Positions 26,069-34,550 of a stretch of 64,000 nucleotides of DNA are shown piece after piece. Position numbers and translations under genes: made by a program. The notes below the pieces were generated by a model, which was not told where the DNA came from, did not search any database, and saw only the letters and a list, made by a program, of their open reading frames with translations. Where the stretch lies: contig NZ_FORH01000002.1 of assembly GCF_900113955.1 (NCBI RefSeq), positions 310,001 to 374,000 of the forward strand, in the 5' to 3' direction. The first letter of the stretch is position 1. Every line of letters starts with the position of its first letter. The DNA comes from Celeribacter neptunius. Lineage in GTDB: Bacteria; Pseudomonadota; Alphaproteobacteria; Rhodobacterales; Rhodobacteraceae.

Positions 26069-26353
26069 TCACCCATCCAGATCGAGCGCCAGCGCGTGGA
26101 TGCGAGGCACCAGATCGCCCAGCGCCTTGTGCACCATGCGGTGACGCGCCACGCGGCTTTGACCGGCAAAGGCATCCGCGCGGATCAGCACGTTGAAATG
26201 GGTCTCGCCAGAGGCCCCCGCCTTGCCCATTTCCCGGACCCCCGCATGGCCGGCGTGCCGCCCACTGTCATCCTCGATGATCAGCTCGCGCGGCGCGAAA
26301 GCCTCGCGCAAACGTATCTCCATTTGATCGGCGATTTTCATCTCATTGCACAT
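26069..26353 (-). CDS. bolA: BolA-family protein
   Basis: From ATG 26353 the protein is 94 residues. The BolA fold is shown by IRLREAFAPRELIIEDDSGRHA-type sequence with the conserved RHAGHAG segment, then THFNVLIRADAF, GQSRVARHRMVHKALGDLVP and a C-terminal IHALAL. BolA proteins pair with monothiol glutaredoxins to carry Fe-S clusters and influence cell shape. The divergent neighbour is a J-domain gene, an order that recurs in Rhodobacteraceae ahead of cobS. ATG codons at 26341 and 26392 are alternatives. Confidence 0.88.
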   Translation of the reverse strand: MCNEMKIADQMEIRLREAFAPRELIIEDDSGRHAGHAGVREMGKAGASGETHFNVLIRADAFAGQSRVARHRMVHKALGDLVPRIHALALDLDG

Positions 26354-26430
26354 TTCCGGCCCCCCGGCCCTTTTCCATTTTCCCGATATCATCTAAAGTC
26401 TTGCGTCCGAGTCGAAAAGGTTGAGGCAGC

Positions 26431-27066
26431 ATGGATAAGAAAGATCCTTTCGGTTTTGATATGTCGGTGTCTTCCGCGAAGAAAAACAAACGCGGCGGTC
26501 GCAGAGGCATGTCTGGAGCGTTCGAAACCTCCAAGCGAAAATGCGAATGGGACGGCTGTAGCGAGGCCGGACAATATCGCGCACCGCGCTCTCCGGATCA
26601 TCTGGACGAGTACAAATGGTTCTGCAAAGACCATGTGCGTGAATATAATCTGAAGTGGAATTTCTTCACCAACGCCAGTGAAGAGGAAATGGACGCGGCC
26701 TATAAATCGTCGCAGACCGGAGATCGTCCGACCAAACCCTTTGGCCGCAAATCGGTGGAGCAACGCGCCTGGGAGCGCCTCGGCATCGACGATGCCCATG
26801 AGGTTCTGGGCGAGAATGCCACGCGCAATCCGGGCAAGTCGGACCCCTCCGCACCGACCCGCAAATTGCCGCCGGTGGAGCGTCAGGCGATCGAGATCCT
26901 CGAAGCCAAGGATCATTGGACCAAGGCCGAGATCAAGAAACAGTATCGCGCGCTGATCAAGGTGCTGCACCCGGATGTGAACGGCGGCGACCGCTCGCAG
27001 GAAGAACAGCTGCAGCAGGTGGTCTGGGCCTGGGATCAGCTCAAGGAGAGCCGCTGGTTCAAATGA
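26431..27066 (+). CDS. J-domain protein (DnaJ-like co-chaperone)
   Basis: The 211-residue protein has an unusual N-terminal region with a Cys-containing module (KRKCEWDGCSEAG, KWFCKDHVREYNLKWNF) that could form a small zinc site, and a C-terminal J domain (about residues 145-205). The HPD motif is in ALIKVLHPDVNGGDRS, preceded by AEIKKQYR. Only the J domain is DnaJ-like; there is no G/F or substrate-binding domain, so it would direct Hsp70 to a special client. It is divergent from bolA (77-bp spacing). Confidence 0.88.
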   Translation: MDKKDPFGFDMSVSSAKKNKRGGRRGMSGAFETSKRKCEWDGCSEAGQYRAPRSPDHLDEYKWFCKDHVREYNLKWNFFTNASEEEMDAAYKSSQTGDRPTKPFGRKSVEQRAWERLGIDDAHEVLGENATRNPGKSDPSAPTRKLPPVERQAIEILEAKDHWTKAEIKKQYRALIKVLHPDVNGGDRSQEEQLQQVVWAWDQLKESRWFK

Positions 27067-27077
27067 GCCGGCGCCTC

Positions 27078-27095
27078 GGGCACAACTCAGTGCCC
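27078..27095 (+). terminator. Hairpin after the J-domain gene (weak terminator candidate)
   Basis: GGGCAC-AACTCA-GTGCCC directly follows the J-domain stop. No T run follows. It is followed by two 15-bp near-identical direct repeats GCATCGCG(T/A)CACATC at 27101 and 27119. Confidence 0.4.
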
Positions 27096-27247
27096 GTATC
27101 GCATCGCGTCACATCCCAGCATCGCGACACATCAAAGCGACCCCGGCATCTCGCGGTGCAGGGGTCAATTTTTTGGTAAGGTTCCCGCGCTATCAATCCT
27201 GTCCGGGGCAGCGCAGGTGACAGCCCCGCAAAGGGTAGTGGGGTCAC

Positions 27248-27838
27248 ATGTTCACAGCACAGGCACAAGCCAGATTATGGGAAACCATGATGCGTCTGTC
27301 GGTCAGCGCCAATGCGCTGATCTGTGGCTATGTCACCTCCTATGACGGGCTGTCCAAGGAACTCGGCCCCGGCCAGGCGATCATCCTGTTGTTGTTGGCG
27401 GCCACAACGGGGGCGCTCATCGCGCCGATGTTCAAACGCAGCTGGGCCGCCAATCTCTGGCATCTGCTCTGGGCCTCGATCATCACCACGATCCTCGCCG
27501 CAGCGATGACACTCGGGCTGCATCTTCTGTTCACCTCCTTGTTTTTCGGCCAGGAAATCGTGGCGCTGAAGACACTTCCGGCGACCATGCTCTCGGGCGC
27601 GATCCTCGCCCCTCTGGCCATCATCGGACATCTGCAAGGGTTGATGATCTGGTTCGGCTTCACCGCGCTTGGTGGCTGGCTGGCGCGCAAATCGGAGACC
27701 AAGGCCACGGAGGCTGCGACCGAGGGGGCGGAAAGGCGCCTGTCCGATCAGGACTATCGCGATCTTCCGGTCTCGCTGCGCGAGGCCCCGCCACGCCGCT
27801 CCCGCAAACGCGCGAAATCAACATTCGAACGCGGCTGA
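27248..27838 (+). CDS. Membrane protein with four predicted helices, paralogue 1
   Basis: A 196-residue protein with hydrophobic helices near residues 40-60, 70-95, 110-130 and 135-150, and a basic Arg-rich C-terminal tail (RDLPVSLREAPPRRSRKRAK). I do not recognise the family. Its centre (FKRSWAANLWHLLWASIITT, then GLMIWFGFTALGGWLARK) aligns with the gene at 28072 (KFRHFWASGPVHVIWAGLIT, then TILIWLGGSFVTSYCARR), indicating a duplicated pair. The function is unknown. Confidence 0.65.
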   Translation: MFTAQAQARLWETMMRLSVSANALICGYVTSYDGLSKELGPGQAIILLLLAATTGALIAPMFKRSWAANLWHLLWASIITTILAAAMTLGLHLLFTSLFFGQEIVALKTLPATMLSGAILAPLAIIGHLQGLMIWFGFTALGGWLARKSETKATEAATEGAERRLSDQDYRDLPVSLREAPPRRSRKRAKSTFERG

Positions 27839-28071
27839 GCGGAGCGCATCTCGGCGATTATACGCGCTCCGCTCTCCCGATCTCCCCCAATGGCAGCCCT
27901 TCGGCTCCGCCCCGGGCAACATTCTGGTAAGAAAACCTGCTTAATCTAGGTCGACGCTGCGGCACTCAGAAAACGCGCGTCGGGGAGCGGTCGCTTCGAT
28001 CACCGGATGATCTCGGAGGCGAGGTTGTCGGAGGATCATGAAAAGCCGTCTCCTGTTGGTTTGGGAAAGTC

Positions 28072-28626
28072 TTGGTCATGGAAAGTCACATGTGGCGCGT
28101 GTTCGGAAGACACGAGATGCCGCAAAACAGTCGAAAGGCAGAGACGCCCTCCCCCGGATGGCTGTGGCAAATCGCTTATATTTTTTCCTTCATCGCCACC
28201 AGCAGCCTGTGCCTGCTCACGGCCGTTTATGGCACGTTTGCCCGCACCATCGGTCACGACGCGGCGACATTGCTGACCGTGACGGCGGTCATCGCAACCA
28301 CCTTGATCGGCCCGAAATTTCGGCATTTCTGGGCCTCCGGCCCCGTCCATGTGATCTGGGCCGGGTTGATCACCTCGTTTCTCGCCTCGGGCACCGCACT
28401 TTGCGTCACGCAACTGGCCCAGGTGTTCTTTGAAGGCGACCCGGCACTGGGGCTCGTGTCCCTGCCGGTGACCTTCGCCTCGGCGGCGTTTCTGGTGCCG
28501 ATCTCGCTCTATTCGAACCCGCCGACCATTCTGATCTGGCTGGGGGGCAGCTTCGTCACCTCTTATTGCGCCCGCCGGATCACCCGGCTCGAACGGCTCA
28601 GAGAGGAGCATGGCAACAAGGGTTGA
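28072..28626 (+). CDS. Membrane protein with four predicted helices, paralogue 2
   Basis: Up to 184 residues; internal starts at 28090 and 28117 (MPQNSRKAE) are equally plausible. Four hydrophobic helices begin at WLWQIAYIFSFIATSS. It matches the 27248 gene in helix spacing, the F-x-x-x-W-A-x-x-x-x-H-x-x-W-A motif and the IWxG...AR ending, at low identity. A short basic tail follows. The 233-bp gap to paralogue 1 shows no other feature. The function is unknown. Confidence 0.6.
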   Translation: MVMESHMWRVFGRHEMPQNSRKAETPSPGWLWQIAYIFSFIATSSLCLLTAVYGTFARTIGHDAATLLTVTAVIATTLIGPKFRHFWASGPVHVIWAGLITSFLASGTALCVTQLAQVFFEGDPALGLVSLPVTFASAAFLVPISLYSNPPTILIWLGGSFVTSYCARRITRLERLREEHGNKG

Positions 28627-28650
28627 GCCCCGCGCCGCAGCCGCGCCACC

Positions 28651-29643
28651 TCAATGCGCGGTGTCCGCCTTGGCCTTGCCACTGAGCACCCGGATCAGCG
28701 GATTGATCAGCCGGGCCACGATCGGGATCAGGATCAGCCCGTAGATCAGCCCGAACACCCCGTCGAAAAACGCGGTCACCGCCCAGGCGACAGCGCCCGC
28801 AGCGCCTTCGAACGCCGTCTCGACACTGTGCGCGGCGGCCTCGGCGATGTCATGGATTCCCTCATAGGGTTGCGCCATGCCAAGCGTGTGCAGCCCGTGG
28901 ATCACGATGGAGCCACCGACCCAGATCATCGCCGCCGTGCCGACGATCATCAAAAGCTTCATCAGGACCGGCATGAACCGCACCAGACCACGGCCCAGCG
29001 CCCGGGTGGCCGCAAGCCGCCCGACACGCGCCAGCCAGAGCCCGAAATCGTCGGCTTTGACGATCAGGGCGACAGAGCCGTAGACCACCACGGTGATGAT
29101 GATGCCGGCGAGCGCCAGGGCACCGGCCTGAAACCAGATCGGCTGATCGGCATCGAGCGCCGCAAGGATGATGGTCATGATCTCGGCCGAGAGGATGAAA
29201 TCGGTCTTCACCGCCCCCGCCACCTTTTGCTCTTCGAGATGGCCGGGATCGCCCTCGTCCTCCCTGTGCCCGTCGGCATGGGGCGCATGGGGCTTGAACA
29301 GGTGATAGACCTTCTCCGCCCCTTCGAAACAGAGATACGATCCGCCAAGCATCAGCAAGGGCGTGATCAGCCACGGCGCAAAGCTCGCGAGAATGAGCGC
29401 CAGTGGCAGCAGGATCAAAAGCTTGTTGCGGATCGAGCCCAGCGCGATCTTGCCAACGATGGGCAATTCGCGCGCCGGCGAGAACCCGTGCAGGTATTTC
29501 GGTGTGACGGCGGCATCGTCGATCACCGCCCCCGCCGCCTTGGTCGAGGCCTTGACCGCCTGCCCCGCCACATCATCCACCGAGGCGGCCGCGATCTTTG
29601 CGATCCCCGCCACATCATCCAAGAGTGCCAAAAGGCCGCTCAT
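28651..29643 (-). CDS. DUF808 (YedI-like) inner membrane protein
   Basis: From ATG 29643 the protein is 330 residues. It starts MSGLLALLDDVAGIAKIAAA, followed by VDDVAGQAVKASTKAAGAVI and DDAAVTPKYLHGFSPARELP, the conserved N-terminus of the DUF808/YedI family, and has about six to seven membrane helices. The middle holds a soluble His/Asp-rich loop (HKPHAPHADGHREDEGDPGH-like, near residue 125-145). The role of the family is unknown. It is convergent with paralogue 2 (24-bp gap). Confidence 0.85.
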   Translation of the reverse strand: MSGLLALLDDVAGIAKIAAASVDDVAGQAVKASTKAAGAVIDDAAVTPKYLHGFSPARELPIVGKIALGSIRNKLLILLPLALILASFAPWLITPLLMLGGSYLCFEGAEKVYHLFKPHAPHADGHREDEGDPGHLEEQKVAGAVKTDFILSAEIMTIILAALDADQPIWFQAGALALAGIIITVVVYGSVALIVKADDFGLWLARVGRLAATRALGRGLVRFMPVLMKLLMIVGTAAMIWVGGSIVIHGLHTLGMAQPYEGIHDIAEAAAHSVETAFEGAAGAVAWAVTAFFDGVFGLIYGLILIPIVARLINPLIRVLSGKAKADTAH

Positions 29644-29839
29644 CGCCGATCCCTTTCTGTCCGTTTCCCCGCACAGTACGGGGCTTCGCCGGTCAGGCAA
29701 AGGGGCGAAAACGGGGAATATTGCCGCGCGCCGATCAGATCACCTCTCCCGGAGCGATCGGCCCGCAAAAAAGGGGGCGCAACCGCCCCCTTTCGCTCCG
29801 GCATGACACAGGCCTGTCGGAGATCTGCCGTCGCTGGCT

Positions 29840-30391
29840 TTACATCGCCGGCAAAAGCACCTTGTCGATGACATGGATGACGCCGTTGGACTGTTCCACA
29901 TCCGCGATGGTCACATGGGCGACATTGCCATTCTCGTCTTCGATCATGATCTTGTCGCCGTCATAGGTGGCCTGAAGCATACAGCCGCCGACCGTCGGCA
30001 CGGGATGTTTGCCGCCATCATCGTCAATCATGCCCTTGATCGCGTTCGACATCGCATCGGCGGCCACCACGTGACAGGTGAGGATCTTGGTGAGCTGATC
30101 CTTGCTTTCCGGCTTCAGCAGGGTGTCGACCGTGCCGGCGGGCAGCGCATCAAAGGCGGCATTGGTCGGCGCGAAGACGGTAAACGGCCCCTCGCCCGAC
30201 AGGGTTTCGACCAGACCCGCGGCTTTCACCGCCGCAACCAGCGTCGTGTGATCGGCGGAGTTCACGGCATTTTCGACAATGGTCTTGTCGGCATACATCG
30301 GCGCGCCCCCGACCGTCGGGTTGGCGGCAAAAGCGGTGCCCGCGAAGAAGGCAGCGGCGGTCAGAGTCGTGGCGAAATGTGCGATTTTCAT
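29840..30391 (-). CDS. Secreted fasciclin-domain protein
   Basis: From ATG 30391, preceded by GGAGAG, the protein is 183 residues with a signal peptide (MKIAHFATTLTAAAFFAGTA, cleavage after AFA). The mature protein is a single fasciclin (FAS1) domain: TLVAAVKAAGLVETLSGEGP, FTVFAPTNAAFDALP and the closing NGVIHVIDKVLLP. Such proteins act in surface adhesion or envelope stress. An ECF sigma/RskA-type anti-sigma pair lies upstream on the same strand, and fasciclin genes are known targets of SigK-type sigma factors, so this is a likely regulon member. A TGAAAC-N17-CGTGAC pair about 75 bp upstream is a possible ECF promoter. Confidence 0.9.
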   Translation of the reverse strand: MKIAHFATTLTAAAFFAGTAFAANPTVGGAPMYADKTIVENAVNSADHTTLVAAVKAAGLVETLSGEGPFTVFAPTNAAFDALPAGTVDTLLKPESKDQLTKILTCHVVAADAMSNAIKGMIDDDGGKHPVPTVGGCMLQATYDGDKIMIEDENGNVAHVTIADVEQSNGVIHVIDKVLLPAM

Positions 30392-31087
30392 TTTGGTCTC
30401 TCCATTGGTTTCACTGCACCGGGGCGTTTGCCCTGGTTGCAGGGAGTCACGGAGAGGCGACGGCAGGAGTTTCAAAAAATCTGCACACATTGCCATCACA
30501 GGCGCGTGAAGATTTTCAACACCATGTTTCCAAATGGAAAATATACGATCCCTGCGGTCGAACATCGTGCATCTTTGAGACTACGCTGCGGATTTTTGAG
30601 CCTTGTCAGGCGGCCGCGTCAGGCAATCTGGCCCCACCCCTCAAGCATTTGCGACCCAAACCGGATCTTCGACGGGGGAGGCACGCGAGGGTCCGTAGCG
30701 CAGGACTTTTCTGCTGTTCGAACGAAGTTCTATCAGGCGCGGAACAAGGCGAAGCCGCCGCGCCTGCGCTGGCCCGTCCCGGCGGGCGAGCGCATTTTCA
30801 TCCGCGTACAACGGATTGAAGTTTCTCGGATTTGGCAGGCATAAAGTGCAGACCACTCAGCTTATGGCACTCCCCCACGGGCCAGCGCACGCCCTCGTGC
30901 CCAACGTCCGCCTTGGACTCACAGCCGACCTTCGCCGCACGAAGCACAAACGGCAGCTTCCCCTTACCATATGCGACCATATACGCTCTGGGTCAGGGTC
31001 CTGACCGGTAAGCCAGCTTCGTCAGACAGACAACATCCACAGCAGAAAGACGATCATGAAGCCCGAGGTGCCGGCTGAGCTCTGCTA
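30392..31087. other. 696-bp intergenic region containing repeat copy D
   Basis: The gap lies between the anti-sigma stop and the fasciclin start. It holds the fasciclin promoter region (30400-30500), repeat copy D (30716-30917) and AT-richer sequence near 30960-31010. No ORF with a convincing start, codon use or homology was recognised; the frame through copy D is discussed under findings. Confidence 0.6.
30716..30917 (+). repeat. Interspersed inverted-repeat element, copy D (short subfamily)
   Basis: Terminal repeats GCGCCTGCGCTGGCCC (30760-30775) and GGGCCAGCGCACGCCC (30879-30894) match at 14 of 16 positions, 135 bp end to end. The core GGATTTGGC..GCATAAAG and both flanks (GTTCGAAC left; AACGTCCGCCTTGG right) match copy C. 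It lies in the same orientation as copy A. Confidence 0.87.
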
Positions 31088-31795
31088 TCAGATCGCCTCA
31101 AGCGGCCCGGCGGCACGCAGATCGCCCGTCGGCACGCCACCTGGCGCGCCCCCCGGCGGCTCGTCGGTGATGGCAAACAGCGCCCCCGCCATCCGTTCGG
31201 CATAGGCGGTGGACACCACCATAGGTCCGCTCTCCGGCATCACACCGAGAGAAATCGGCGCTTCGCCATCGAAAATCAGCCAAAGCTCGAGCACCCGACC
31301 GCTCGGGGTCGCCCCGGCTTCGCGATCGAGCGAGACGGTGCCATCTTGATGATAGGTGGCACGGATGCGCAGGTCGAACCCTTCGGTCGCCGCCATCTCG
31401 ACAGTATAGAGCGCCGGGTTCTCCACCTGCCGGGGCGCCCCGACGCCAAGCCAAACCGCCAAGACCAAGGCCGCCGCAACCAGACCGCCGCCCAGAGCAA
31501 GCCCCGGAGCGATCCGAGAACGCAGCCGGGCCCAGAGACCTAGGCGCGCCTGATCCGAGGCCTCGAACAGCGCCGCCTCGATCGCAAGCTTGAGCCGCGC
31601 GGGGGGATCTTCGGGCGTGATGTCTTCTGCAAGGCTGGCGAAATGCGCTTCCCAGACGCGCAGACGCGCAACCAAAGCGGGCTCCGAGGCAAGGCGGGCT
31701 TCGAAAGCGGATTTCTCCGCACCCTCGAGCAGCCCGAGCGCGTATTCCGCAGCCAGGCTCTCGTCAGGGGGCATTTCGTCATGCACATCGCTCAT
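31088..31795 (-). CDS. Anti-sigma factor, RskA/anti-sigma-K type
   Basis: The 235-residue protein has an N-terminal cytoplasmic sigma-binding region (about residues 1-85, ESLAAEYALGLLEGAEKSAF), one membrane helix (about 97-117) and a periplasmic RskA domain with LELWLIFDGEAPISLGVMPE and the Pro/Gly-rich ending. It would hold the ECF sigma at the membrane until a periplasmic signal releases it. Its start overlaps the sigma stop by 4 bp, as expected for a co-translated pair. Confidence 0.9.
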   Translation of the reverse strand: MSDVHDEMPPDESLAAEYALGLLEGAEKSAFEARLASEPALVARLRVWEAHFASLAEDITPEDPPARLKLAIEAALFEASDQARLGLWARLRSRIAPGLALGGGLVAAALVLAVWLGVGAPRQVENPALYTVEMAATEGFDLRIRATYHQDGTVSLDREAGATPSGRVLELWLIFDGEAPISLGVMPESGPMVVSTAYAERMAGALFAITDEPPGGAPGGVPTGDLRAAGPLEAI

Positions 31796-32358
31796 TGGCT
31801 CAGGCAGTCCTTCAGTTTCATCAGGCTGCGACGCAGCCAGGTTCGCATCGTATTCATCGGCACATCAAACCGCTCGGCAAGCTCGGCATAGGTCTGACCG
31901 TCGAGATAGGCCCCGCGCACGGCGGCGGCCCGGTCGGCCTCCAGCTCGTCGAGGCAAAGCGCGATGGCCCGTGCCTCGCCTTTTGCCGCCACCTGTGCCT
32001 CAGGGCCGGGGTCGGGAGAGGCCATGCGTTCGAGCACGCCGTCCTCGCCCGCCCCTCCCTCGGCCCCTCTGCGCACCCCGCTCTGGCGGGCACGCAGCCG
32101 GTCGATGGCGCGATTGCGGGCAATGGTGATCAGCCAGGTCATCGGGCTCAACCCGTTGGACCGGTAGCGCCCGGCGCCGCGCCAGATCCGGATATAGACC
32201 TCTTGCAGAACGTCTTCTGCTTCGGCCCGGTCTTTCAAGACACGCAGGCAGGTGCCGAAAAGTTTCGCAGAGGTCGCATCGTAGAGTGCAGAAAAGGCCG
32301 CGCGATCACCGAGCGCAATCCGCGATATCCAGTTTTCGATGTCGATTCGGTCCGGCAT
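31792..32358 (-). CDS. ECF RNA polymerase sigma factor (SigK-like)
   Basis: From ATG 32358, preceded by GGCGGGGGA, the protein is 188 residues. Region 2 is LGDRAAFSALYDATSAKLFG with VLKDRAEAEDVLQEVYIRIW; region 4 has LDGQTYAELAERFDVPMNTM and RTWLRRSLMKLKDCL. The linker between them is long and Gly/Glu-rich. With the adjoining RskA-type anti-sigma this is a SigK-type module, and the fasciclin gene downstream fits as a target. The start lies 163 bp from the divergent cobS. No convincing autoregulatory copy of the fasciclin promoter motif was found. Confidence 0.9.
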   Translation of the reverse strand: MPDRIDIENWISRIALGDRAAFSALYDATSAKLFGTCLRVLKDRAEAEDVLQEVYIRIWRGAGRYRSNGLSPMTWLITIARNRAIDRLRARQSGVRRGAEGGAGEDGVLERMASPDPGPEAQVAAKGEARAIALCLDELEADRAAAVRGAYLDGQTYAELAERFDVPMNTMRTWLRRSLMKLKDCLSQ

Positions 32359-32521
32359 CAGTCCCCCGCCATTTGCCAGAGGGTGACACGCCTGCCCCGG
32401 ACTTGACCACCCCTGAGCAAACATGAACAGGCCTGCGACAGGCCGGGGCCTTGCACCCGCGACAGATATGGGGCACGAAGTCAGGTGAGAAACGAAACCC
32501 TTTGAGTGAACGGGCAAGATC

Positions 32522-33490
32522 ATGGACGCGAACGCAAAACCCACCGAAGTCATTTCAGTCCGCGATGTCTTTGGCATCGACACCGACATGACGGTGAAAG
32601 GCTTTGCCGAGCCCTCCGACCGCGTGCCCGAACTGGACCCGACCTACAAGTTCGACCCGGACACCACGATGGCGATCCTCGCGGGCTTCAGCCACAATCG
32701 CCGGGTGATGATCCAGGGCTATCACGGCACCGGCAAATCGACCCATATCGAACAGGTGGCTTCGCGCCTCAACTGGCCCTCGGTGCGCGTCAACCTCGAC
32801 AGCCACATCTCGCGGATCGACCTGATCGGCAAGGATGCGATCAAACTCAAGGATGGCAAACAGGTCACCGAGTTCCAGGAAGGCATCCTGCCCTGGGCGC
32901 TCCGCAACCCCTGCGCCATCGTGTTCGACGAATATGACGCCGGCCGCGCCGACGTGATGTTCGTGATCCAGCGGGTGCTGGAACATGACGGCAAGCTCAC
33001 CTTGATGGACCAGAACGAGGTGATCACGCCGAACCCGTATTTCCGGCTGTTTGCCACCGCCAACACCGTGGGTCTCGGCGACACCACCGGGCTTTACCAC
33101 GGCACGCAACAGATCAACCAGGCGCAGATGGACCGCTGGAGCCTTGTGGCGACGCTGAACTACCTGAGCCATGACGCGGAATCGAACATCGTCCTGTCGA
33201 AAGCGCCGCATTACAACACCGAGAAGGGCCGCAAGCAGATCAGTCAGATGGTCACCGTCGCCGATCTCACCCGCACCGCTTTCATGAACGGCGATCTGTC
33301 GACCGTGATGTCGCCGCGGACCGTGATCACCTGGGCGCAGAATGCCGAGATCTTCCGCGATATCGGCTATGCCTTCCGCCTCACCTTCCTCAATAAATGC
33401 GATGAGCTGGAGCGTCAGACCGTGGCCGAGTTCTACCAGCGCTGTTTCGACGAGGAACTGCCCGAGTCGGCGGCCTCTGTCGCGGGCTGA
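32522..33490 (+). CDS. cobS: Aerobic cobaltochelatase subunit CobS
   Basis: CobS is the AAA+ ATPase of the CobNST complex, which inserts cobalt into hydrogenobyrinic acid a,c-diamide in aerobic cobalamin synthesis. The 322-residue protein has Walker [21 protein letters not shown] and Walker [21 protein letters not shown], with a sensor region [18 protein letters not shown]. Length and sequence are typical of alphaproteobacteria. cobT follows 2.4 kb downstream, and cobN is not in the window. Confidence 0.97.
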   Translation: MDANAKPTEVISVRDVFGIDTDMTVKGFAEPSDRVPELDPTYKFDPDTTMAILAGFSHNRRVMIQGYHGTGKSTHIEQVASRLNWPSVRVNLDSHISRIDLIGKDAIKLKDGKQVTEFQEGILPWALRNPCAIVFDEYDAGRADVMFVIQRVLEHDGKLTLMDQNEVITPNPYFRLFATANTVGLGDTTGLYHGTQQINQAQMDRWSLVATLNYLSHDAESNIVLSKAPHYNTEKGRKQISQMVTVADLTRTAFMNGDLSTVMSPRTVITWAQNAEIFRDIGYAFRLTFLNKCDELERQTVAEFYQRCFDEELPESAASVAG

Positions 33491-33494
33491 GCCC

Positions 33495-33887
33495 GTGCGC
33501 CGCTTCCGCGTGACCCGGTTCGGTGTGATCTTGGGTCTCGCCCTCTGCGGCAGCGCAGCAGGGGCGGAGTTCACCGCACAGAACCCGGAATTCATGCGCA
33601 ATGGCGCTGCGGTCTGCATCGGGGCCTACACCGTGGCGCAATACGCCCCGGGCAGCGGCAGCCAGATTAGCTATTGGCAGGGCATCCTGCATCAGTATCG
33701 TGAGGCGCTGAGCGAAGCCGAGATTCAGGCATTGGTCGACGAGCGCGTTGCGAAATTCGAGAACATCGCCCGCAGAGCCTCTTTTGCCGAAGGCGCCGCG
33801 CCGGCGCAGAAAGCCGCCGCTGATTTCATCCGGAACGCGACAGGAAACTGCGCCGGGAACCGCGCGCTTTTGGAAAAGCTGCAATAA
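33495..33887 (+). CDS. Small secreted protein, unknown function
   Basis: A GTG start 4 bp after the cobS stop gives a 130-residue protein with signal peptide RRFRVTRFGVILGLALCGSA, cleavage after AGA. The mature part is mostly helical (YREALSEAEIQALVDERVAK) with two Cys (VCIGAY and GNCAGN). Downstream of the signal nothing is recognised. Tight spacing suggests co-transcription with cobS, but a role in cobalamin synthesis is unsupported. Confidence 0.6.
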   Translation: MRRFRVTRFGVILGLALCGSAAGAEFTAQNPEFMRNGAAVCIGAYTVAQYAPGSGSQISYWQGILHQYREALSEAEIQALVDERVAKFENIARRASFAEGAAPAQKAAADFIRNATGNCAGNRALLEKLQ

Positions 33888-34001
33888 GCCGGAGATGGTG
33901 CGCGCGCCCGGTCGCGCTATCCGGAGTACCCCGCCCCCCTCGCCAAGATCACCGTGCGCAAGGTTAAACGGCCGGAAACCATTTCCTGACAGACTCGTCG
34001 C

Positions 34002-34397
34002 ATGCGCTGGCCTCGGATCATCATGGCCGCCACGCTGATTGCAAGTGATGCGGCATGTCCCGCTCAGGCCCTCCCGGCCCGGAGCATCGATCCGCTTGTC
34101 CGCGAATTCGCCTATTGCGCCGGACGGCTGTCTGCCGAGATGGAACATCAATGGCTGCTCTCCGACCCGGCTTCGGACCGCACCGCCGTCCAGCGTCGCG
34201 CCATGCTATCGCTTCTGGAGGCGGCGAGCCCGCCCGATCAGGGGCGCGATTTGCTGCATCTGAGGATCTCCGCAAAATTTGCCCATGCCGATCTGTTGCG
34301 CCGCGCGAGCTTTGATCCCGACCCCGAAAGCGCCAACCGCGCCCGGCTGCGTGCCGAGGTGGAATTGGCGCATTGTCTGGCCCTGATCCTGAGCTGA
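34002..34397 (+). CDS. Small secreted protein, paralogue 1 (CAGRLSAE motif)
   Basis: A 131-residue protein with a signal peptide (MRWPRIIMAATLIASDA, cleavage near AQA-LP). The mature N-terminus LVREFAYCAGRLSAEMEHQW matches the next gene (LARNFAYCAGRLSAEAQDHQ). The rest is helical, with a conserved Cys near the C-terminus (VELAHCLALIL). Two conserved Cys could form a disulfide. Family and function are unknown. Confidence 0.6.
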   Translation: MRWPRIIMAATLIASDAACPAQALPARSIDPLVREFAYCAGRLSAEMEHQWLLSDPASDRTAVQRRAMLSLLEAASPPDQGRDLLHLRISAKFAHADLLRRASFDPDPESANRARLRAEVELAHCLALILS

Positions 34398-34550
34398 GCC
34401 TGGCGCGCGCCCGAGGGGCGCCCCGCGGCGCTTGCGGGCGGAGAGTTCGAGCATTCGCGAAAAGGTATATCATGCGTATATACAAAATTCTTGCCAGATC
34501 GCGGAAAGGCGCCTAGGCTCCATGTAACAAATCCACGACAAGATGAGGCC

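Noticed and set aside
30718-30732. GTTC-N7-GTTC, which resembles an alphaproteobacterial LexA box
   Set aside because: It falls within repeat copy D and is not kept in the other copies; it is more than 300 bp from the nearest gene start.
30816-31004. Short protein starting at a TTG in repeat copy D
   Set aside because: No Shine-Dalgarno site, and the coding pattern follows the repeat rather than a codon-selected gene. It is kept only as a low-confidence idea in the findings.
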